Shown: in pieces, positions 4,710 through 8,923 of the stretch
How the letters are laid out: each line of letters starts with the position of its first letter
How positions within the stretch are numbered: position 1 is the first letter of the stretch
Origin: JBOFFI01 sp051657245
GTDB taxonomy: Bacteria; Pseudomonadota; Alphaproteobacteria; Holosporales; JBOFFI01
Direction: 5' to 3'
NCBI GenBank assembly: GCA_051657245.1
Contig: JBOFKI010000149.1
Span: 1 to 8,923 of the forward strand
DNA length: 8,923 nt
Made by a program: the position numbers and the translations under genes
The notes under the pieces: model-generated
Database searches by the model: none
What the model was told of the DNA's origin: nothing
The model's input: only the letters and a program-made list of their open reading frames with translations

Positions 4710-6263
4710 GTGCTTAAAAAAACATTTTTTTTGATGATGCTGGTTTGGGTAAGCTGCACCTATCTTTTAGCTGCTGCAAGCACAAACCGCCTCCTTCAAG
4801 GGGGGTGGTATAATTTGGATCCTTATCAATATTTAAGCGTCCCTGGTGACTCAAACACCTTAACAGGGTTTGATGTAGAGATCCAAAAGATTCTCTTTGG
4901 GAAGCTTGGATATAAATTTCATATCAATCCCGTTCCCTGGAAACAGCACCTTGAATCTTTGAAAACGGGAGAAGTCGACTATGCAACCGGCGCCTTTTAT
5001 TCTGAAGAAAGAGCAATTTTTTCCTATATTTCAACACCTTATCGATTTGAAGAAAATTCTCTTTTTAGGCTTCGAGATAACAGAAAATTTAAAAATACAC
5101 CCTCTGACATCCCGTCTTTTTTAAAAAAAATTCAAAAAGAAAAGCTCAAATTAGGTGTTGTTGAAGGATATCGCTATGCAAACGAAGCGCTGAATCAGTT
5201 TATCAATGATCCCTCTAACGCATCGCTCCTCATCAAATCAGAAACAGATAATCAGAACCTCAGGCTTTTACTCGCAGGTGATATTGATGGATTTTTGGCG
5301 GATCGGATCGTTGGCGCAACTATTCTGTGGAGAGAAAAACCAGGAAGCGAAATTGTGGAAGAGCGCTTAGATTCTAAAGCCCCTATCCACATGCTACTCA
5401 GCAAAAAATCCTTCACAAAACAAGAAGCAGAGACTGTTAACTCAGCCATTCGACAGTTAAAAGAAAGCCCTGAATTTATCTGGGTCGTCTCCGGATATCT
5501 CTATCCCGTTTTGCTTTTGGAAACCACAGATTCAATCTGGTTTTCTGTGATGCAACAAATTGGAATCATTGCGTTCGCTATTTCTGGGCTCACACTAGCG
5601 CATCGTTATCACACCACGCTTTTGGGAGCTTTTATTCTGGCCCTGCTTCCCTCATTTGGAGGAGGTATTCTGCGAGATATTCTTTTAGGTCGACTTCCAG
5701 TCTCTTTCCTATCTGCCAGGCGGTATATGCTAACCCTTCTTACGATTGTCTTAGGTGGGTTTATTCTTATAAGGCTAGGCAAGAAACTCTTTCAAAGCAA
5801 TCTGCTTAAAAGGTATGGGGCGAATGCAAAAATTTCCCAAACCTTTTTTGATACAGTTCTAACCATTACGGATGCCATTGGTCTTTCGGTTTTCACCATT
5901 AGCGGCATCTTGATGAGCCTTATCCTTAAAGCTGATCCCCTTTGGTTGTGGGGTCCTTTTTTTGCTTTTCTCACAGGGGCCGGAGGAGGCATCTTGCGGG
6001 ATATCATCCTGAAAAAAGCAAGGGTAGAAGCCCTCCACGGCAACCTTTATGGCGAAATTCCGATTGTGTGGGGAACTGGGCTTTCCCTCTATCTCACCTA
6101 TACGGTTTATGACGTGGATCCCTTAAAAATTAAGCTTTCTGTTATCATTACGCTGCTTCTTGTTTTTGCAACACGCATTTTAGTTTGTGCCTACAATGTT
6201 CCAAATCTCTTTTTTTCCAAAGCTCCGTTTTTAAGCCAAGGTAAGAAAGGAGTTGCTATATGA
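4710..6263 (+). CDS. Periplasmic amino-acid-type binding domain fused to TRIC/UPF0126 channel
   Basis: The 517-residue protein has three parts. A signal peptide (1-23) ends in AAA. Residues about 28-265 form a family 3 extracellular solute-binding domain: LTGFDVEIQKILFGKLGYKF (51-70), PVPWKQHLESLKTGEVDYAT (74-93), Arg101 in the position that usually holds the ligand carboxylate, and a closing DIDGFLADR with Asp198. Residues about 277-495 form a TRIC/UPF0126 domain (also named glycine transporter, PF03458). It has about seven membrane helices in two repeats, each with the same GGGILRD motif (317-323 and 425-431). Prokaryotic TRIC proteins are trimeric monovalent-cation channels. A periplasmic binder placed before the channel suggests ligand-gated ion flow; this is inference. 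The gene overlaps the cyclase gene by ATGA. Confidence 0.88.
   Translation: MLKKTFFLMMLVWVSCTYLLAAASTNRLLQGGWYNLDPYQYLSVPGDSNTLTGFDVEIQKILFGKLGYKFHINPVPWKQHLESLKTGEVDYATGAFYSEERAIFSYISTPYRFEENSLFRLRDNRKFKNTPSDIPSFLKKIQKEKLKLGVVEGYRYANEALNQFINDPSNASLLIKSETDNQNLRLLLAGDIDGFLADRIVGATILWREKPGSEIVEERLDSKAPIHMLLSKKSFTKQEAETVNSAIRQLKESPEFIWVVSGYLYPVLLLETTDSIWFSVMQQIGIIAFAISGLTLAHRYHTTLLGAFILALLPSFGGGILRDILLGRLPVSFLSARRYMLTLLTIVLGGFILIRLGKKLFQSNLLKRYGANAKISQTFFDTVLTITDAIGLSVFTISGILMSLILKADPLWLWGPFFAFLTGAGGGILRDIILKKARVEALHGNLYGEIPIVWGTGLSLYLTYTVYDVDPLKIKLSVIITLLLVFATRILVCAYNVPNLFFSKAPFLSQGKKGVAI
6247..6252 (+). promoter_or_regulatory. Ribosome binding site inside channel gene for cyclase
   Basis: AAGGAG, within the last codons of the fusion gene, lies seven bases before the cyclase ATG (6260-6262). 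That ATG overlaps the preceding TGA (6261-6263). This is a textbook arrangement for coupled translation. Confidence 0.8.
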
Positions 6264-8509
6264 ACCAGTCCCTCTTCAACTTTTTAGACAAGTGCCTGCT
6301 TTTTTTTCAAAGAAAACGAAAACTTCAGGTTGATATCCTGTTTCAATCCCTCACAATCCTGATTTTATCGATTTTTTCTATCATTGGGTATACATACTAT
6401 AACAATACGAAAGTCATCATCAAACAATCTGGCGAATACCTCACCCATTTTTCACACTTTTTAGAAGACCAAGTCGTCCAAGCGTTGGAAGAGACTGAAA
6501 ATATGGTTCAATTATACACGCCTTTGCTCAGCACCCTTGATTTAAACACCCCACTCCAAGACCCTGAATTCTTGAGCCTAGCTAACTCAATGAGCAAAAC
6601 CCTTGGCGCACATCCTTATTTAACGACGCTCTATTTCGCAACCCCTGAGGGCTATTTTTTAGAGCTTAGTTCTCCGAAAGTTTTACTGAATTATCTTCTT
6701 TCTCTAGGGTCTAAGATCCCAGAAAACACCACCAGCGTTTTAAAAATCATCCAGAATCCTAAAAATCCTGAAGAGCACGCGGACGATGCATTGGTTCAAG
6801 AATCTAATGAGCAATGGGTCTATTTAATTGATGAAAAACAGTTTACAAAGCCACGTACGGGGGGAAAAACCGGATATGACCACCGTAAACGAGACTGGTA
6901 TATCGGAGCCGCTAACGGCAAGCATATTCAGTGGAGCAACGTTTATACGTTTGCGTCAACGCTTCGGGGAGAAAAAGGGATCACGGCTTCTAAGGCTATC
7001 TACGATACGAAAGGCAGCTTTCGAGGTGTCTTCTCAGCGGATATCACGCTTAAGAGCTTTTCTCATTTTCTGGCGAGCAGGAAAATTAGCAAAAATTCAT
7101 TTGCCTACGTGATCGATCAAAAAGACAGAACCGTTGCCAATTCCAACCCAGATAAAATGGACAAACCCACAGAAGATAGTATGACCCCACAGCTGAGAGA
7201 GCAAGAGGAAAAATTAAAAGAGCTTAGCGAAGATCTTTTAACAGAAGCCCTCAAAATCTACGAAGCCCAAAAAGAAAACCTCATCCGCTTTTCTTTTGGA
7301 GGGATAGATTACATCGCACGTTTTGACGAATTTCAAAAATTCTTTCAGCATGAGTGGAAAACCGTCGTGATCGCCCCACTGGACGATTTCGTGGGACAAA
7401 TCCGGGAAAACCGGAATCAAACGTTTCTGTATTCATTGCTCATTCTAAGTATTGCCTTTACCCTAGCCTATCGCTTGGCCAAAAACATCTCCCAACCTAT
7501 CATCACACTGCTGAACGAAGCAAAAAAAATCCAAAATCTGGATTTTAGCACCAAAACCACGATCATTTCCAGAATCAAAGAAATATCAGATCTTTCTAGT
7601 GCCATCAGTTCCCTCAAACATACCGTTCAATCTTTTTCCCTTTATATCCCCAAATCTTTGGTGAAAAACCTACTTCACCGCAAACAGCAAATCCATGTAG
7701 GGGGAAATCTTAAAGAAGTGACGATTTTTTTCAGTGATATCGAAAATTTTACCAGCATTTCTGAAAACATTCCGCCGGATAAGCTTCTTATTTATCTGTC
7801 TAATTACTTTGAAGAACTCACCAACCTCATTCTTCAATCAGGGGGAACCATTGATAAATATATCGGTGATTCCATCATGGCATTTTGGGGGGCACCTCTT
7901 CCAGACAAAAATCCTGTCTATAACGCCTGCAGCGCAGCGCTGCGTTGTCAACGGCGCTTACATGATCTAAACCGTTTATGGAAACGGGATAACCACCCCA
8001 TTTTTAATACACGCATGGGGCTTCACGTTGGCCAGGTGATCATCGGAAATGTAGGCTCATCCGAGCGCATGAATTATACCGCCATCGGGGACAGCGTCAA
8101 CCTCTGCTCACGCCTTGAGGGAATCAACAAATATTACGGAACCCGCATCACCCTCAGCGAAGCTGTCTACACTAAAATTAAGGATCATTTTCTCTGCCGC
8201 CCCCTAGACCGGGTAGATGTAAAAGGCAAAACCCAAAGCATCAAAATTTTTGAGTTGGTTGGACAACTGCAAGGCGATGATGATCTCTATCCAAGTGAAG
8301 AACAAATAGCATTCTGCAAAGCCTTTGAAACAGCTTACAACACGTTTTTGACACGGCAATGGGAAAAAGCCTCAGACCTCTTTAAAGCTCTAGCCTTGCT
8401 TCACCCCCAGGATATGAGCGTCCAGCTCTATCTCAAACGATGCGAAGCTTTTGCAGAAAATCCCCCACCGTCTGAGTGGGATGGCACCTTCACCATGGCT
8501 CAGAAATAA
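6260..8509 (+). CDS. Membrane adenylate cyclase with Cache-type sensor
   Basis: The 749-residue protein would make cAMP from ATP. A first membrane helix (about 28-47) leads to a long extracytoplasmic region (50-385) with double-Cache features, notably RDWYIGA at 211-217 and the GVFSADITLKSF strand at 256-267. A predicted charged helix follows at 310-340. A second helix (388-406) and a HAMP-like linker (407-460) join it to the class III cyclase domain (480-668). That domain keeps metal Asp493 in FSDIENFT, Asp537 and substrate Lys533 in IDKYIGD, adenine-side Asp611, and Asn614 and Arg618 in AIGDSVNLCSRLEG. The Lys/Asp pair points to ATP rather than GTP. The tail (680-749), with WEKASDLF and PPSEWDGT, matches the extension common in such cyclases. 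It is coupled to the channel fusion gene upstream. Confidence 0.93.
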   Translation: MNQSLFNFLDKCLLFFQRKRKLQVDILFQSLTILILSIFSIIGYTYYNNTKVIIKQSGEYLTHFSHFLEDQVVQALEETENMVQLYTPLLSTLDLNTPLQDPEFLSLANSMSKTLGAHPYLTTLYFATPEGYFLELSSPKVLLNYLLSLGSKIPENTTSVLKIIQNPKNPEEHADDALVQESNEQWVYLIDEKQFTKPRTGGKTGYDHRKRDWYIGAANGKHIQWSNVYTFASTLRGEKGITASKAIYDTKGSFRGVFSADITLKSFSHFLASRKISKNSFAYVIDQKDRTVANSNPDKMDKPTEDSMTPQLREQEEKLKELSEDLLTEALKIYEAQKENLIRFSFGGIDYIARFDEFQKFFQHEWKTVVIAPLDDFVGQIRENRNQTFLYSLLILSIAFTLAYRLAKNISQPIITLLNEAKKIQNLDFSTKTTIISRIKEISDLSSAISSLKHTVQSFSLYIPKSLVKNLLHRKQQIHVGGNLKEVTIFFSDIENFTSISENIPPDKLLIYLSNYFEELTNLILQSGGTIDKYIGDSIMAFWGAPLPDKNPVYNACSAALRCQRRLHDLNRLWKRDNHPIFNTRMGLHVGQVIIGNVGSSERMNYTAIGDSVNLCSRLEGINKYYGTRITLSEAVYTKIKDHFLCRPLDRVDVKGKTQSIKIFELVGQLQGDDDLYPSEEQIAFCKAFETAYNTFLTRQWEKASDLFKALALLHPQDMSVQLYLKRCEAFAENPPPSEWDGTFTMAQK

Positions 8510-8786
8510 TAAGAGATCTTTTTCGAAACAGTTTAAACTTCGAAAGCTTTATCTGCACGATAATAACATCGGAGATGAGGGGGCGAAAGTGTTAATAGAA
8601 AAGCTTCTAAGCACGTTGCAGGCACTTCGTCTGAGCCAAAATAACATTGGAGATGAAGGCCTGAAGGCCTTGTTGGTGGCGATTCCAAGAACAGACCTAG
8701 AATATTTAACTATTTCTGTGCCTGAGACCTCGCCCTTACGTGAGCAATTCAAAAATCTCCATAACAGGCAAAGCCAGCCTGTCTAA
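8510..8786 (+). pseudogene. Leucine-rich-repeat protein remnant (3' end)
   Basis: Right after the cyclase stop a second frame shows two LRR units of the ribonuclease-inhibitor/NLR type: LRKLYLHDNNIGDEGAKVL and LQALRLSQNNIGDEGLKALL. Their DNA repeats 78 bases apart (AATAACATCGGAGATGA at 8562 and AATAACATTGGAGATGA at 8640), so 26 residues per unit. A degraded third strand (LEYLTISV) and a polar tail follow, ending at TAA 8786. No ATG, GTG or TTG in this frame lies between the cyclase stop and the first repeat; the only upstream start is TTG 8451 inside the cyclase gene, without a ribosome site. The 5' part of the gene is therefore probably lost. Such repeats often serve in host interaction. A tiny expressed protein from TTG 8451 cannot be excluded. 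Confidence 0.6.
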
Positions 8787-8819
8787 GTACGCTTCTTGTA
8801 AAAAAGTCTGTAAAACCTC

Positions 8820-8854
8820 GCCCTTTGGGATGAAAACCCAACATCTCAAGGGGC
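8820..8854. other. Long hairpin near window end
   Basis: GCCCTTTGGGATG (8820-8832) pairs along its whole length with CATCTCAAGGGGC (8842-8854), 13 pairs with two G-U wobbles, around a nine-base loop. A competing inner stem TTGGG/CCCAA (8825-8829 with 8837-8841) is possible. No T-run follows on the plus strand. On the minus strand the hairpin is followed by GAGGTTTTACAGACTTTTTT, a loose T-rich tract, so it might end a minus-strand transcript arriving from beyond the window. No gene is visible in 8787-8923. Confidence 0.4.
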
Positions 8855-8923
8855 AGGAAGCAAGCCTAATTAGCAGAAAATAATAGAAAAAATGGATTGA
8901 TCTGGTGGACAAAATTTGCTAGG

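Noticed and set aside
6828..7112. A 94-codon plus-strand frame within the cyclase gene.
   Set aside because: It sits in the Cache-sensor coding region in another frame and shows no domain. The same holds for the frame at 7734-7970 inside the cyclase domain.

Overview
The window looks like chromosomal DNA of an alphaproteobacterium, quite possibly a host-associated one (a Holosporales-like lineage is my guess, not proven). The clues are a short protein with a DUF4167 core, a Tim44-like inner-membrane protein, and a tyrosine recombinase gene (xerD) divergent from a shikimate kinase gene (aroK), an arrangement I recall from many alphaproteobacteria. Moderately A+T-rich composition, a decayed insertion sequence and a leucine-rich-repeat (LRR) remnant fit a host-associated genome with ongoing gene decay.

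Layout. 1-484: 3' part of an IS481-type transposase broken by frameshifts and an internal stop. 507-1602 (minus): a Tim44-like gene followed by a LOG/TIGR00730 nucleotide hydrolase gene, translationally coupled, with a good promoter at 1635-1663. 1761-2195 (plus): a small secreted protein made of two six-cysteine modules. 2220-2597 (minus): the DUF4167 protein. 2838-3939 (minus): an overlapping pair, an unlisted 45-residue membrane peptide followed by xerD. 4056-4604 (plus): aroK with substitutions at shikimate-binding positions. 4710-8509 (plus): a two-gene operon overlapping by ATGA. 8510-8786: remnant of an LRR gene. 8820-8854: a long hairpin near the window end.

The most interesting part is the 4710-8509 operon. 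Its first product is a fusion of an amino-acid-type periplasmic binding domain with a seven-helix TRIC/UPF0126 channel domain. Its second is a membrane adenylate cyclase with a double-Cache-type extracytoplasmic sensor and intact class III catalytic residues. Both proteins would sense something in the periplasm; one could gate ion flux and the other make cAMP. Whether they act together is inference from the coupled genes.

A second theme is possible erosion of the shikimate pathway: AroK lacks residues expected to hold shikimate, and aroB, often found next to aroK, is not in this window. No tRNA, rRNA or CRISPR array was seen.
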